A DNA stretch of 64,000 nucleotides from Rudaea cellulosilytica DSM 22992 (GTDB taxonomy: Bacteria > Pseudomonadota > Gammaproteobacteria > Xanthomonadales > Rhodanobacteraceae), in the NCBI RefSeq assembly GCF_000378125.1, contig NZ_KB899245.1:124001-188000 (forward strand). The letters run 5' to 3'. The position numbers were made by a program, and so were the translations under genes. The first letter of the stretch is position 1. Every line of letters starts with the position of its first letter. Below are positions 37,476 through 46,856 of this stretch, in pieces. The notes under the pieces were generated by a model. That model saw only the letters and a program-made list of their open reading frames with translations, had not been told where the DNA came from and ran no database searches.

Positions 37476-39755
37476 ATGCCGAATTTTCGTTGCGTGTGCG
37501 TTTCTCCGCGGGCGTTGCGCTGCCTGCTTTCCGGCCAAGATGCCGCGTTCCCGTTGCGCCCACTCGCGCTGGCCGTGATGCTGGCCGCTTTCCCGCTTGC
37601 CGGTCTCGCCGCCGATGCGCCGGCCGATGTGGGCGCGCCGGCGGATGCCGCGAACGCGAACAAGGCCATGCCGCAGCTGCAGGAAGTCGAAGTCAGCGCA
37701 AGCTCAGGGCGCTCGGCGATCACGATGGCGCCGGTGCAGAGCGAGCTCGATGTGACCCAGCCGACCTCGATCATCGGCTTGGACTGGATCAGCAACCACG
37801 AGCCGCCGACCTCGGACTACGCGCAGATCGCGGCGATGGCGCCGTCGGTGACTTCGATCAGCCCGGCCGGCCCCGGTCTCGGCGAGGCCAAGCAGGTGAC
37901 GATGCGCGGCTTCAACGACAACCAGTACAACGTCACCTACGACGGCATTCCATTCGGCGACACTAACGATTTCTCGCACCATACCTCGAGCTATTTTCCG
38001 GCCAAGATGATCGGCCAGGTTGCCGTCGACCGCGGTCCGGGCGGCGCAAGCACGATCGGCGAGGCGACGTTCGGCGGCACGATCGCGCTGCGCTCGAAGG
38101 ATCCGCTCGACGACTTCGAAGTGATCCCGACGCAGACTTTCGGCAGCTACTCGACCACGCTGAGCCATCTCGAATTCAACTCGGGACGCATGGACGGCTT
38201 CGGCGGCGGCAAGCTGATCGCGAGCGCGCAGTACTACGACAGCGACACGTTTCGCAGCGATTCGGGTGTGCATCGCAAGACCGCGTACATCAAGTACGTG
38301 CAGCCGGTCGGCACGGACACCGAAATCACCGTGCTGAGCAACTACAACGACATCAAGTTCAACAACCCGGACAAGACCACGCTGACCCAGGCGCAGATCA
38401 ACATGCTCGGGCGCGACTTCGGCCTCAACCACGACCAGTTCTCGACCGACTGCACCTGCTACAACCATCAGACCAAGCAGACGGACATGGAGTATCTCGG
38501 CATCAAGAGCACGCTGACGCCGGACTGGACGCTCGACAACAAGACCTACACGTACTACTACAACAACGACAGCAACGAGGCGCCGACGATCGGCACGAAT
38601 GCGTCGAAGACCGACATGGGCGGCGTGCTCAAGGTCAACCGCTACCGTGCCTATGGCGACGTGTTGACACTGACGCGCAGCATGGCCAATGGCGAATTGC
38701 GCTTCGGCGGCTGGTACGAAACGCAGAAGAACGAGCGCTATCAGATCGCGCTCGACTACACGCTCGGCGGCATCCACGACGTCAAGGCCGGCAAGCCGGA
38801 TTCGAATTCCTACAAGTACAACATGGACGACTGGCTGCGCACCACGCAGCTGTATGCCGAATACGCGTGGAAGGCGAACGATGCGCTGACCGTCACGCCG
38901 GGGATCAAGGGCCTGCAGTTCCAGCGCTCGATCGAGGCGCCGATCAACCAGACCACGAAGACGCCGCTCTACTATGACCAGACCTGGCGCAAGGCGCTCG
39001 GCTACCTCGCGGCCAACTACCTCGTCACCTCGGAGTGGAGCGTGTACGCGCAGGCCGCGCAGGGTTTCCTCGCGCCGAATCTCAATCAGTTCTACGTGCC
39101 TAATCCGGCGGAAAACAAGGCTTCGCCGCAGCAGACGATGAACTACCAGTTCGGCGCGGTGTACAAGACCGAGCGCTTCAGTGCCGACGCGGACGTGTTC
39201 TACATCGACTACAAGAACTTCCCGCTCTCTTCGGTCGATCCGGTCACCAAGGACCCGATCTTCGCGCTCGCACGCGGCGCGCGCATGTACGGCGTCGAGG
39301 CCGAGGCGACGTACTACTTCGGCGCCGGCGTCAGCGCGTTCGCGAATTTCTCGACGATCGATGCGCAGTTCAAGCGCTCGAGCCTGGATCTGCCAAACGT
39401 ACCGGATGGCACGGTGGCGCTTGGCCTTTCCTACGAGGACAACGGCTTGTTCGGTTCGATCGCAAGCAAGTACGTCGGCGAGCAGAAGGTCTACAACAGC
39501 GGCTTCAATCCGGATGACGCGACGACCGTGACCGCACTCGGCAAATCGGACGGCTTCTGGCAAACCGCGCTGAGCCTCGGCTACGGCCGCAACATCGACG
39601 ACTCGTTCATCAAAAGCTACAAGTTCCGTCTGCAGGTCGAGAATCTGTTCAACGCGCACCATCAGGTGGCCGACTCGATCAAGAACGGCAGCATCTATTA
39701 CCTCGTGCTGCCTGGCAGGAACTGGTACGCCTCGGTCTCGCTCGGACTCTGGTAG
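37476..39755 (+). CDS. TonB-dependent outer-membrane receptor
   Basis: A 759-residue receptor. After a signal peptide ending near GLAA comes a plug domain with QEVEVSASSG, then AKQVTMRGFNDNQYNVTYDG and VAVDRGPGGASTIGEATFGG. A beta-barrel follows, ending in the aromatic NWYASVSLGLW. No STN signalling domain is present. A close cysteine pair lies in a loop (STDCTCYNHQ). The ligand is unknown; Asn/Tyr-rich loops are typical of siderophore or small organic ligands. Confidence 0.9.
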   Translation: MPNFRCVCVSPRALRCLLSGQDAAFPLRPLALAVMLAAFPLAGLAADAPADVGAPADAANANKAMPQLQEVEVSASSGRSAITMAPVQSELDVTQPTSIIGLDWISNHEPPTSDYAQIAAMAPSVTSISPAGPGLGEAKQVTMRGFNDNQYNVTYDGIPFGDTNDFSHHTSSYFPAKMIGQVAVDRGPGGASTIGEATFGGTIALRSKDPLDDFEVIPTQTFGSYSTTLSHLEFNSGRMDGFGGGKLIASAQYYDSDTFRSDSGVHRKTAYIKYVQPVGTDTEITVLSNYNDIKFNNPDKTTLTQAQINMLGRDFGLNHDQFSTDCTCYNHQTKQTDMEYLGIKSTLTPDWTLDNKTYTYYYNNDSNEAPTIGTNASKTDMGGVLKVNRYRAYGDVLTLTRSMANGELRFGGWYETQKNERYQIALDYTLGGIHDVKAGKPDSNSYKYNMDDWLRTTQLYAEYAWKANDALTVTPGIKGLQFQRSIEAPINQTTKTPLYYDQTWRKALGYLAANYLVTSEWSVYAQAAQGFLAPNLNQFYVPNPAENKASPQQTMNYQFGAVYKTERFSADADVFYIDYKNFPLSSVDPVTKDPIFALARGARMYGVEAEATYYFGAGVSAFANFSTIDAQFKRSSLDLPNVPDGTVALGLSYEDNGLFGSIASKYVGEQKVYNSGFNPDDATTVTALGKSDGFWQTALSLGYGRNIDDSFIKSYKFRLQVENLFNAHHQVADSIKNGSIYYLVLPGRNWYASVSLGLW

Positions 39756-39783
39756 CCTGATATCGGCGCCGCGCACCTCGTTG

Positions 39784-39827
39784 AGGAACCTCTGGCCAAG
39801 TTAGTCAGGGGTTCCTTAAACCTTTTT
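39784..39827 (+). terminator. Terminator after the TonB receptor
   Basis: An 11-bp stem with one wobble pair (AGGAACCTCTG / CAGGGGTTCCT) and an 11-base loop is followed by TTTTT at 823-827, six bases downstream. It lies 28 bases after the receptor stop and before the next gene, so it probably ends that transcript. Confidence 0.7.
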
Positions 39828-39873
39828 CGTCGTTGGCGTATCAAACTCGGAGCCATCTTCCTGGAGAACCCCG

Positions 39874-40701
39874 ATGCGCCTGATTCTGCTCCCATTGCTG
39901 CTCGCTTCCCCGCTCGTCCTGGCCAACGAATGCCAGTTCAGCGCCGAACGCAATCTCGACATCGACCCGGCCGGCCTGCAGGCCTTGCGCATGGAGCTCG
40001 GGTCCAGTGACCTGAACGTGCAAGGCGATCCCGCCGCGACGCGGATCGAGGTGCACGGCAAGGCCTGCGCGTCCGAGCAGGCCTGGCTCGACGAACTGCA
40101 GATCGAGCAGAGCCGCCAGGGCGGCAAGGTTCTGGTCAAAGCTGCGCCGCGGCCGTCGCATTCCGGCCTGTTCGGCAAGCAGTACGCCTACATCGACTTC
40201 GTCGTGCGCGTGCCGGCGAATCTGGCGCTCGAGGTCCAGTCGGGCTCTGGCGACACGCATGCGGCGAACATCGCCTCACTCGACTACCAATCGGGCTCGG
40301 GTGACCTCAATCTCGATCGCGTCGCGGGAGCTGTCTCGGCCACGGTCGGCTCGGGCGACATCGTCGCCAGCCACATCGGCAGTTTCAAGCTCGGTCATGC
40401 CGGTTCGGGCGACCTGCGCATCTCCGACGTGCAGGGCGATGTGACGATCGGCCATGTCGGTTCCGGCGACCTTACCTTCAGCGACGTGCACGGCAGCGTG
40501 CGTGCCGATTCGATCGGCTCGGGCGATCTCGTCGCCGAGCGCGTCGGCAGCGACGTGTTCGTCGGCTCGATCGGCTCGGGCGACGTGACCGCGAAGACGG
40601 TCGGCGGCAGCCTGACCGTAGGCTCCGCCGGCAGCGGCGACATTCATCACAGCGGCGTCGTCGGCAAGGTCCAGGTGCCGAAGCGGCACGAGGACGATTG
40701 A
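39874..40701 (+). CDS. Secreted DUF4097-like protein with eight GSGD rungs
   Basis: A 275-residue secreted protein with a signal peptide ending near VLA. From residue 124 it carries eight GSGD motifs at 124, 141, 159, 177, 196, 215, 234 and 253, spaced 17-19 residues apart. Each is followed by a short beta strand (for example GSGDLRISDVQGDVTIGH). This is the pattern of a right-handed beta-solenoid, as in DUF4097/putative auto-transporter adhesin head domains. Its role is unknown; candidates are cell-surface or adhesin-like. GGAG precedes ATG 39874. Confidence 0.82.
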   Translation: MRLILLPLLLASPLVLANECQFSAERNLDIDPAGLQALRMELGSSDLNVQGDPAATRIEVHGKACASEQAWLDELQIEQSRQGGKVLVKAAPRPSHSGLFGKQYAYIDFVVRVPANLALEVQSGSGDTHAANIASLDYQSGSGDLNLDRVAGAVSATVGSGDIVASHIGSFKLGHAGSGDLRISDVQGDVTIGHVGSGDLTFSDVHGSVRADSIGSGDLVAERVGSDVFVGSIGSGDVTAKTVGGSLTVGSAGSGDIHHSGVVGKVQVPKRHEDD

Positions 40702-40832
40702 CGCTCGGTCGTAGTAGCGCTCTCGCGTCGTTGAATCAGCGCGGCGGCAGGGAAGGGACCGTATCGTCGGCCCCAGCCTTGTCGTCGCGCAGCGCGCGTT
40801 GCAGAATGCAGCGTCGAAAGGCGGTTCAGACC

Positions 40833-41129
40833 ATGTACGCCAGCTTCCGCGAGTTCTACCCGTTCTACTTGTCCGAGCACGCCAACCGCCTGTGCCGGCG
40901 CATGCATTTCATCGGCAGCACGCTGGTGGTGCTGACACTGATCTGGCTTGGCGCCAGCGGGCGCTGGGCATTCTGGTGGCTGCTGCCGCTGTTCGGCTAC
41001 GGCTGCGCCTGGATCGGCCATTTCTTTTTCGAGAAGAACCGGCCGGCGACGTTCACGCATCCGCTGTACAGTCTTGTCGGAGACTGGGTGATGTACGCCG
41101 GCATGCTGCGCGGGAAAATCACTTTCTGA
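40833..41129 (+). CDS. Mpo1-like (DUF962) membrane protein
   Basis: A 98-residue protein with two transmembrane helices and the DUF962 pattern YPFYLSEHANRLCRRMHFIG, GCAWIGHFFFEKNRPATFTHP and LVGDWVMYAG. Yeast Mpo1 is a dioxygenase in 2-hydroxy fatty acid degradation, and the conserved His residues are visible here. I chose ATG 40833; an upstream in-frame extension to 40698 lacks homology. It lies 27 bases before a MAPEG gene. Confidence 0.88.
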   Translation: MYASFREFYPFYLSEHANRLCRRMHFIGSTLVVLTLIWLGASGRWAFWWLLPLFGYGCAWIGHFFFEKNRPATFTHPLYSLVGDWVMYAGMLRGKITF

Positions 41130-41156
41130 CGATACGAACGTAGAGCGAGGACGCAC

Positions 41157-41540
41157 ATGCCTTGGGTCGATCTGGTCACCCTGCTCGCCGTGTTCGAATT
41201 CCTCGGCATGGCTTGGCTTGTCGGCAGGGCGCGGGTCAAATACGCGGTGCGCGCGCCGGCGACGACCGGCAACGAACACTTCGAGCGCTGGTTCCGCGCG
41301 CAGCAAAACACGCTGGAAACCCTGATCATGTTCCTGCCGGCGCTGTGGATCGCCGCGCACTACTGGCCGCCCGGCTGGATGGCACTGCTCGGTTTGGTCT
41401 ACGTGATCGGCCGCGTGGTCTACATGATCGGCTACGTGCGCGATCCGCGCACGCGCGGCATCGGCTATTACTTGAGTATCGTGCCGGTCGTCGTGCTTGC
41501 CGTGCTTGGCCTGGTCGGTTGCGTGCGCGACCTGCTTTAA
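41157..41540 (+). CDS. MAPEG-family membrane protein
   Basis: A 127-residue, four-helix membrane protein of the MAPEG family, whose members include glutathione transferases and peroxidases. The signature HFERWFRAQQNTLETLIMFL supplies the conserved Arg, Asn and Glu, and RVVYMIGYVRDPRTRGIGYY follows. The glutathione-linked function is inferred from the family. Its stop overlaps the stop of the convergent DUF486 gene by 4 bases. Confidence 0.88.
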   Translation: MPWVDLVTLLAVFEFLGMAWLVGRARVKYAVRAPATTGNEHFERWFRAQQNTLETLIMFLPALWIAAHYWPPGWMALLGLVYVIGRVVYMIGYVRDPRTRGIGYYLSIVPVVVLAVLGLVGCVRDLL

Positions 41541-41875
41541 TCGAGGAAGATGAAAAACGAGGCCGCCACGATCAGGGCAAAACCGACGATGTGATTCCAT
41601 TTGATCGCGGCGCCGAGGTAGAGCGTCGAGAACGCGACGAAGACGACGAGAGTGATGATCTCCTGGATCGTCTTCAGCTGCGCCGGGTTGTAGACGCGAT
41701 AGCCGATGCGGTTGCCCGGCACTTGCAGACAGTACTCGAAGAACGCGATCGCCCAGCTGACGAGAATGACGATCCACAGCGGCCGGTCGGTGAACTTGAG
41801 ATGGCCGTACCAGGCGAATGTCATGAATACGTTGGAGCCAAGCAGCAGCGCGATCGGCAATAGATAGTTGCTCAT
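41537..41875 (-). CDS. DUF486/DMT-family membrane protein
   Basis: A 112-residue protein with four transmembrane helices. The family motif TFAWYGHLKF, then SWAIAFFEYCLQVPGNRIGY and QLKTIQEIITLVVFVAFSTL are well conserved. It is a half-size relative of drug/metabolite transporters whose substrate is unknown. ATG 41875 was chosen; the upstream open frame is antisense to the asparaginase gene. It is convergent with the MAPEG gene. Confidence 0.88.
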   Translation of the reverse strand: MSNYLLPIALLLGSNVFMTFAWYGHLKFTDRPLWIVILVSWAIAFFEYCLQVPGNRIGYRVYNPAQLKTIQEIITLVVFVAFSTLYLGAAIKWNHIVGFALIVAASFFIFLD

Positions 41876-41933
41876 TTCAGGATTCCTGTTCCCATTCGTC
41901 TCGATATACTTCAATGCCACGTTGGAGTACAGC

Positions 41934-42929
41934 ATGCCGCACTTGCCTCGCCGTTTCCTCGCCAGCCTTCTGCTCAGCCTCGGAGCCGTTTCGATGACCC
42001 ACGCCGCCACTCCCGTTCTCGTCATCCACGGCGGCGCCGGCGTGGTCAGGAAGGAGATGACGCCGGAGAAGGAAAAGGCCGTGCGCGCCGGCCTCGAAAA
42101 GGCACTCCAGGCCGGCTATTCCGCGCTCAAGTCCGGCGCCAGCAGCCTCGACGCGGTGACGCGCGCAATCGTCGTGCTCGAGGACGATCCGAATTTTAAC
42201 GCGGGCAAGGGTGCAGTGTTCAACCACGACGGCCGCAACGAACTCGATGCCTCGATCATGGACGGCGCGACACTGCGCGCCGGCGCGGTGGCAAACGTGC
42301 ACCGGATCAAGAACCCGATCGAACTCGCACGCGCGGTCATGGAAAAGTCCGAGCACGTCATGCTGATCGAGGAGGGTGCGGAGAAGTTCGCCAAATCCAT
42401 CGGCATGCATCTCGTCGATCCAAAGTATTTCTACACCGAGGAACGCTGGAAGGCGCTGCAGCAGGCGCTCGACGAGGAGAAGGCGAAGACTGCCGAGCCG
42501 GGCAAGACGCCGCATCACGGCACGGTCGGCGCGGTCGCGCTCGACAGCAAGGGCAACCTCGCCGCGGGCACCTCCACCGGCGGCATGACCAACAAGCGTT
42601 TCGGCCGCGTCGGCGATTCGCCGATCATCGGCGCCGGCACCTACGCAGACGCGCGCTGCGCCGTGTCCGCTACCGGTTGGGGTGAGTACTACATCCGCGC
42701 GACCGCGGCGCGCGACATCTGCGCGCGCGTCGAATTCCGCGGCGACGAGTTGAAGAAAGCGGCTGACGAAGTCGTGCTCGGGGTCATTCCCAAGCTCGGC
42801 GGCGACGGCGGTGTGATCGCGCTCGACAAGGACGGCAATATCGCCATGCCGTTCAACACCGACGGCATGTTCCGCGGCTGGGTCGACCGCGACGGCAAAA
42901 CCCACGTGGCGATCTACGCCGGCGAGTGA
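41934..42929 (+). CDS. Isoaspartyl peptidase/L-asparaginase (Ntn hydrolase), exported
   Basis: A 331-residue plant-type asparaginase made as a precursor that cleaves itself before Thr197 (HHGTVGAVALDSKGN), the catalytic N-terminal nucleophile. Conserved VIHGGAGVV, GKGAVFNHDGRNELDASIMDG and STGGMTNKRFGRVGDSPIIG are intact. A signal peptide (SLLLSLGAVSMTHA) indicates periplasmic location, unlike E. coli IaaA. It degrades beta-aspartyl peptides and asparagine. A strong bidirectional terminator follows. Confidence 0.95.
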   Translation: MPHLPRRFLASLLLSLGAVSMTHAATPVLVIHGGAGVVRKEMTPEKEKAVRAGLEKALQAGYSALKSGASSLDAVTRAIVVLEDDPNFNAGKGAVFNHDGRNELDASIMDGATLRAGAVANVHRIKNPIELARAVMEKSEHVMLIEEGAEKFAKSIGMHLVDPKYFYTEERWKALQQALDEEKAKTAEPGKTPHHGTVGAVALDSKGNLAAGTSTGGMTNKRFGRVGDSPIIGAGTYADARCAVSATGWGEYYIRATAARDICARVEFRGDELKKAADEVVLGVIPKLGGDGGVIALDKDGNIAMPFNTDGMFRGWVDRDGKTHVAIYAGE

Positions 42930-42944
42930 TCGAAGGTCGCAAAC

Positions 42945-42975
42945 AGGAAGGCCGGGCCGCAAGCCCGGCCTTCCT
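42945..42975. terminator. Strong bidirectional hairpin terminator
   Basis: A perfect 13-bp stem (AGGAAGGCCGGGC / GCCCGGCCTTCCT) with a 5-base loop lies between the convergent asparaginase (+) and unknown protein (-) genes. The plus-strand side is followed by CGTTTCTT. Symmetry suggests it serves both transcripts. Confidence 0.8.
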
Positions 42976-43019
42976 CGTTTCTTGGGTGTCGGCACCGCGC
43001 GCCGGCCTTGGCGCCCGGG

Positions 43020-43523
43020 CTATTTCTCGTAGAAGTAATAGCAGCCGATCAATGCGGATTTTGCCGATTTGTCTTCGGCCATCACGAAAACGGTCTTCTT
43101 CGCGCCGAGCTCCCGCTCGCAGGTGAGCATCTCATCGCTTTTGTCGTCGCATTTCATCGGCTTGCCCAGGGTCTTCTCGACCGCCTTGCGTGCGGCATCA
43201 AATCCCACGTTCACCAGCACCGAAAATCCGACCGCCATCCCCGCCGATTCGGGATAAACCCCGGCTACGGACAGGCCGAGCACGCTCCTCGGCGCTTTCG
43301 GCACGAGAAAGCCGCCCCGGTCCTGTTTGTAGGTATATCCGGTGTGCATATCCTCGACGAATTTGGCGCCGCGCGCCGGATTGTCCTTCCAGTCAAGCCA
43401 CGAATCGCGGCAGGTTGCCAGCGATTCAAGGTTCGGTTCGCCCGCGGCGTACGCAGTCGCGACGACAAGGAATAATTGCAGGAAAAGGACGATGGCGAGG
43501 CGGCAAGCGGCAGCGGGTCTCAA
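43020..43523 (-). CDS. Secreted protein of unknown function
   Basis: A 167-residue protein if started at TTG 43523, which has GGAGA seven bases upstream. A longer start at 43679 gives an N-terminus without homology. A signal peptide (LAIVLFLQLFLVVATAYA) precedes a domain with four Cys, CRDSWLDWKDNPARGAKFVE and GFLVPKAPRSVLG. I do not recognise the family. The even Cys count suggests disulfides in the periplasm. Confidence 0.68.
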   Translation of the reverse strand: MRPAAACRLAIVLFLQLFLVVATAYAAGEPNLESLATCRDSWLDWKDNPARGAKFVEDMHTGYTYKQDRGGFLVPKAPRSVLGLSVAGVYPESAGMAVGFSVLVNVGFDAARKAVEKTLGKPMKCDDKSDEMLTCERELGAKKTVFVMAEDKSAKSALIGCYYFYEK

Positions 43524-43830
43524 TGCAAGTCTCCAAGGCAACGAAGTCAGAATCTGGTTCTTGCAAAGACGGCAAACGTTGCGAACAAGGATCAGATCGG
43601 AGTCTCTGCGCTGCGGGTCGCGTAAAAAGTCGTTTGCGAAGTGTTTGGCGAAATCCGTCGGCTGCGACACAATGTACATGGAGCCGCGAGCGGCGCCGTT
43701 GCGGGAAGGGGTCGCACATGGAGTTGAGCCGGACGCGGCGTCGTCGGCGTGGACTCAGCGATGCCGCATCTGCGCGCGTGGCGGGACATCGCCTGGCTGT
43801 TGAACTTCGACCAAGGGCAGTCGAGTAACC
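43524..43830. other. Intergenic region, no gene seen
   Basis: These 307 bases between divergent genes hold no convincing coding sequence; short open frames lack homology and ribosome sites. It must include the promoter of the minus-strand secreted protein and of the EAL protein. I could not pick a confident -35/-10 pair. Confidence 0.5.
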
Positions 43831-46245
43831 TTGTTTACCGGCAGATGGTCGGCTGTGGCGAAGGCTCTGGCGACGGCGCTGGCAATGGTCGTTGCCGGCC
43901 GCGTGGCCAATACGCTCGCCACCGCGGCCAACCCGTATACCTTGCTCTGGCCGGTCGGCGGCGTGGCTCTGCTGTGCGTCTATTACTGGAAGCGGCCCGC
44001 GCTGGTTGGCGTCCTGCTCGGCGCGTTGACCCACAACCTCAGTTCCGACTGGCAGTGGTTCAGCCTGCTCGGCGCACAAGGCAAGCACGAATTCGCGGGC
44101 ATTTCGCTGGTGACGATTTGCCTGGCCAGCGTGGTCCAGGTGTGGCTGTCGGCACGGGTCCTGCGCCGGTACATGCCGGCGGTGCGCGAAGGTTCTCTGC
44201 GCGTATCGGGATGGCTGTCGATGCTCCTGCTTGCCGGTCCGGCCGCCTGTCTGCTGAAAATGACGATGCTCGCCCTCGCCTTGGGTTGGATCACGCTGCC
44301 GCTGCGTGCCGAGAACGTCGCGTTCGCGGCTGGGATGTGGGTGTCCACCACGCTGGCGACATGGATGACGGTGCCGCTGATTGTGATTCACGAACTGCGT
44401 GCAGACTTGCCGAAACTCGCACAGAATCGGTTGCGCAACCCGTGGATTGTGCTTGCGCTCGTGGTGCTTCCGGCCTGGGTGCTCGCCGCCTATGCTGGTG
44501 CGCAGCAGGCGACGCGCGAGCAGCAGCGCCTGTACAAGGATGGTGCCGAGTTTCGCGGTGAAGTGCAGGCGGGACTCGAAGCGGCCGTACAGAAGCTCGT
44601 CGCGATGCGCGCGTTCCTTGGCGTATCGGGCGAAGTATCGCCGCAGCGCTTCGGTCAGTTCGCCAACGAAGTGCTCGCCGGCACGCCGCTGCTGCTTGGG
44701 CTTGGCTGGGCCAGCCTCGTCAAAGACGGCGATCGCGCGGCCGCCGAGGCGACGCTCGCCGCGCAACTCGGGCATCCGACCTCGCTGACCCAGTTCGACG
44801 CCGACGGCAACCTTGTCGTGGCGGCGCGGCGCGACGAATATTGGCCGCTGCTGCGCATTGCGCCGGACTCGCGCAAACGGGTCCTTGGCCTCGACTTGAC
44901 CTCCGAGCCGAACCGGCGCCGCGCGCTGCTGGCCGCGCAAGGCGGCGAACTGGCGGTCTCGACGCGCGCGATCTCGGCGCAGGCAAGCGGCGAGCGCGTG
45001 CCCGCGGTATTCCTCTACCTGGCCACCTCGAATCCGCGCGGCGTCGTCGTCGCGCCGTTGAAGATCGAGACGCTGATCGGCGGAGGCGCGTTGGGACAGC
45101 AATTGCTTGCGCAGACGCACGGCGTGCTGTTGAGCAATGTCGACGGCGAGGTGCTGGCCACGCTCGAGAAGCAGCCCGGCGTCCTGCGCGACGCCGACCC
45201 GGCGCTCGCGCAGCAGTACCCACTGAAGATCGGCAACGAGACCTGGGCGCTCACCGTGACCACGGCGAAAACCGCGCTGCCGTACCTGAGCGCACCGCTG
45301 TGGTGGTTCGGCCAAACCTTGCCGCAGATCCTGTGCATACTGGTCGGCCTGTTCCTGGTGGTGATCACGGGCAACGAGCGCCAGATTTTCCAGCTCGAGC
45401 GCTACTACACGGGCTACGTCGAGCATCATCGCAGGGCGGTCGCGCAGAGCGTCGTCGCCACAGCCGACGTCGATGCGGCGATCGAGAGCGCCTGGGATGC
45501 GCGTGCATTCGAGCCGCAGTTCGAGCCGATCGTCGACATACGCACGGGCGAAATCCGCGGCGTCGAAGCTTTGCTGCGCTGGCCTGGCGCACCCAAAGGT
45601 GTGACCACCTGCGACGTCATCGACTGGGCCGAACGTCACAACCTCATCGGCCAGCTCGATCACGAGATGCTCGTCGCGACGCTGCGCGCAGCCGCCGATT
45701 GGCCACTCGCGCGCTTGCCCGGATTCGCGATCTCGGTCAATGCCTCCGCCAGCGACATGCACGATCTGCACTGGGCTGAGCAGGTGCTGCGCGAACTCGC
45801 GCGCCATCGCATCGCCGGGCGCAATCTGTGCGTGGAAATCACCGAAGGCGTGCTGATCCGTTCGGACGGCAGCGTGCTGTCCCAGCTCGATGCGCTGCGC
45901 GCGGCCGGAGTGCGCATTGCGCTTGACGACTTCGGCACCGGCTACTCCTCGATCGCCTATCTGCGCCAGTTGCCGGTCGACCGGATCAAGCTCGACCGCC
46001 TTTTCGTCTCCGACCTGACCCAGGACGAGAAGGCACGCCACGTCGTCGCCAGCATCCTCGCACTTGGCGATACGCTCGACATCGATCTCGTCGCCGAAGC
46101 GGTCGAAGACGAAGGTACCGCCCGCGTGCTCGAAACGCTGGGCTGCCGTTTCGCCCAAGGCCGTTTCTACTCCGACACACTCGATGCGCAGGCCATGCAT
46201 GACCTGTTGGTACGCCAAACCAAGGTACAGCGCGCGCGCGTCTGA
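43831..46245 (+). CDS. MASE1-CHASE-EAL cyclic-di-GMP phosphodiesterase
   Basis: An 804-residue membrane protein. Residues 1 to about 220 form a MASE1-type multi-helix sensor. A periplasmic CHASE-like domain (about 240-480) is closed by a further helix near 495-515. A cytoplasmic EAL domain follows, with VEALLRW at about 577 and DDFGTGYSS at about 698, so it should hydrolyse c-di-GMP. No GGDEF domain is present. The start is uncertain: TTG 43831 or an in-frame GTG at 43855. It is convergent with regA. Confidence 0.9.
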   Translation: MFTGRWSAVAKALATALAMVVAGRVANTLATAANPYTLLWPVGGVALLCVYYWKRPALVGVLLGALTHNLSSDWQWFSLLGAQGKHEFAGISLVTICLASVVQVWLSARVLRRYMPAVREGSLRVSGWLSMLLLAGPAACLLKMTMLALALGWITLPLRAENVAFAAGMWVSTTLATWMTVPLIVIHELRADLPKLAQNRLRNPWIVLALVVLPAWVLAAYAGAQQATREQQRLYKDGAEFRGEVQAGLEAAVQKLVAMRAFLGVSGEVSPQRFGQFANEVLAGTPLLLGLGWASLVKDGDRAAAEATLAAQLGHPTSLTQFDADGNLVVAARRDEYWPLLRIAPDSRKRVLGLDLTSEPNRRRALLAAQGGELAVSTRAISAQASGERVPAVFLYLATSNPRGVVVAPLKIETLIGGGALGQQLLAQTHGVLLSNVDGEVLATLEKQPGVLRDADPALAQQYPLKIGNETWALTVTTAKTALPYLSAPLWWFGQTLPQILCILVGLFLVVITGNERQIFQLERYYTGYVEHHRRAVAQSVVATADVDAAIESAWDARAFEPQFEPIVDIRTGEIRGVEALLRWPGAPKGVTTCDVIDWAERHNLIGQLDHEMLVATLRAAADWPLARLPGFAISVNASASDMHDLHWAEQVLRELARHRIAGRNLCVEITEGVLIRSDGSVLSQLDALRAAGVRIALDDFGTGYSSIAYLRQLPVDRIKLDRLFVSDLTQDEKARHVVASILALGDTLDIDLVAEAVEDEGTARVLETLGCRFAQGRFYSDTLDAQAMHDLLVRQTKVQRARV

Positions 46246-46258
46246 GCGCCGCACCGCC

Positions 46259-46825
46259 TCAATCCGCTTCGCGCACCGGATGCTTGGCCAGCTTGCGCTG
46301 CAACGTGCGCCGATGCAGGCCCAGGCGCCGGGCGGTCTCGGAAATGTTGCCGTGACATTCGGTGAGCACGCGATGGATGTGCTCCCACTCCAGCCGCTTG
46401 AGCGGCGGCGGCGCATGCGGCAGCGCAACTTCGTCGTGCGCGCTCGCAGCATGCTGTGTCTCGAGCAGGGCAGCGACGATCGCGTCGGCGTCGACCGGCT
46501 TGGCGAGATAGTCGTCGGCGCCACGCTTGATTGCCTCGACCGCGGTCGCGATCGAGGCGTAGCCGGTCAGCAGCAGGATGCGCAGTTGCGGTCGCAATGC
46601 CTTGAGTTCGGGAATAAGCGCCAAGCCGTTGTCGGCGCCGAGCTTGAGATCGAGCACGGCGAACTGCGCGGGTTCGGCGCGCACGTGCGCGCGAGCCTGT
46701 GCAGCATCGTGGGCGACGGCGACGGCGAATCCGCGTGCGCTCAGCGCGCGCGCGAGCACGCGCGTGAACACCTCGTCGTCGTCGATCAGCAGCACGCGTT
46801 TGAGATCGGGCGGAACGGAAGTCAT
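46259..46825 (-). CDS. regA: Redox response regulator RegA/PrrA/ActR
   Basis: A 188-residue regulator. The receiver has acidic DDDE at 15-18, phospho-acceptor D59 (VLDLKLGADNGL) and Lys in LAKPVDAD. The C-terminal Fis-type helix-turn-helix GNISETARRLGLHRRTLQRK is the nearly invariant RegA/ActR DNA-binding segment. Such regulators control respiratory and redox genes. It lies 31 bases downstream of the kinase gene. Confidence 0.92.
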   Translation of the reverse strand: MTSVPPDLKRVLLIDDDEVFTRVLARALSARGFAVAVAHDAAQARAHVRAEPAQFAVLDLKLGADNGLALIPELKALRPQLRILLLTGYASIATAVEAIKRGADDYLAKPVDADAIVAALLETQHAASAHDEVALPHAPPPLKRLEWEHIHRVLTECHGNISETARRLGLHRRTLQRKLAKHPVREAD

Positions 46826-46856
46826 GATGAGGTCGCCGGGCGGAAGTCGTGCAATT

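Noticed and set aside
43426..46524. Minus-strand open frame of over 1000 codons
   Set aside because: It lies antisense to the EAL protein, has Arg/His/Gln-rich composition typical of reverse-strand GC-rich shadows, and shows no domain.
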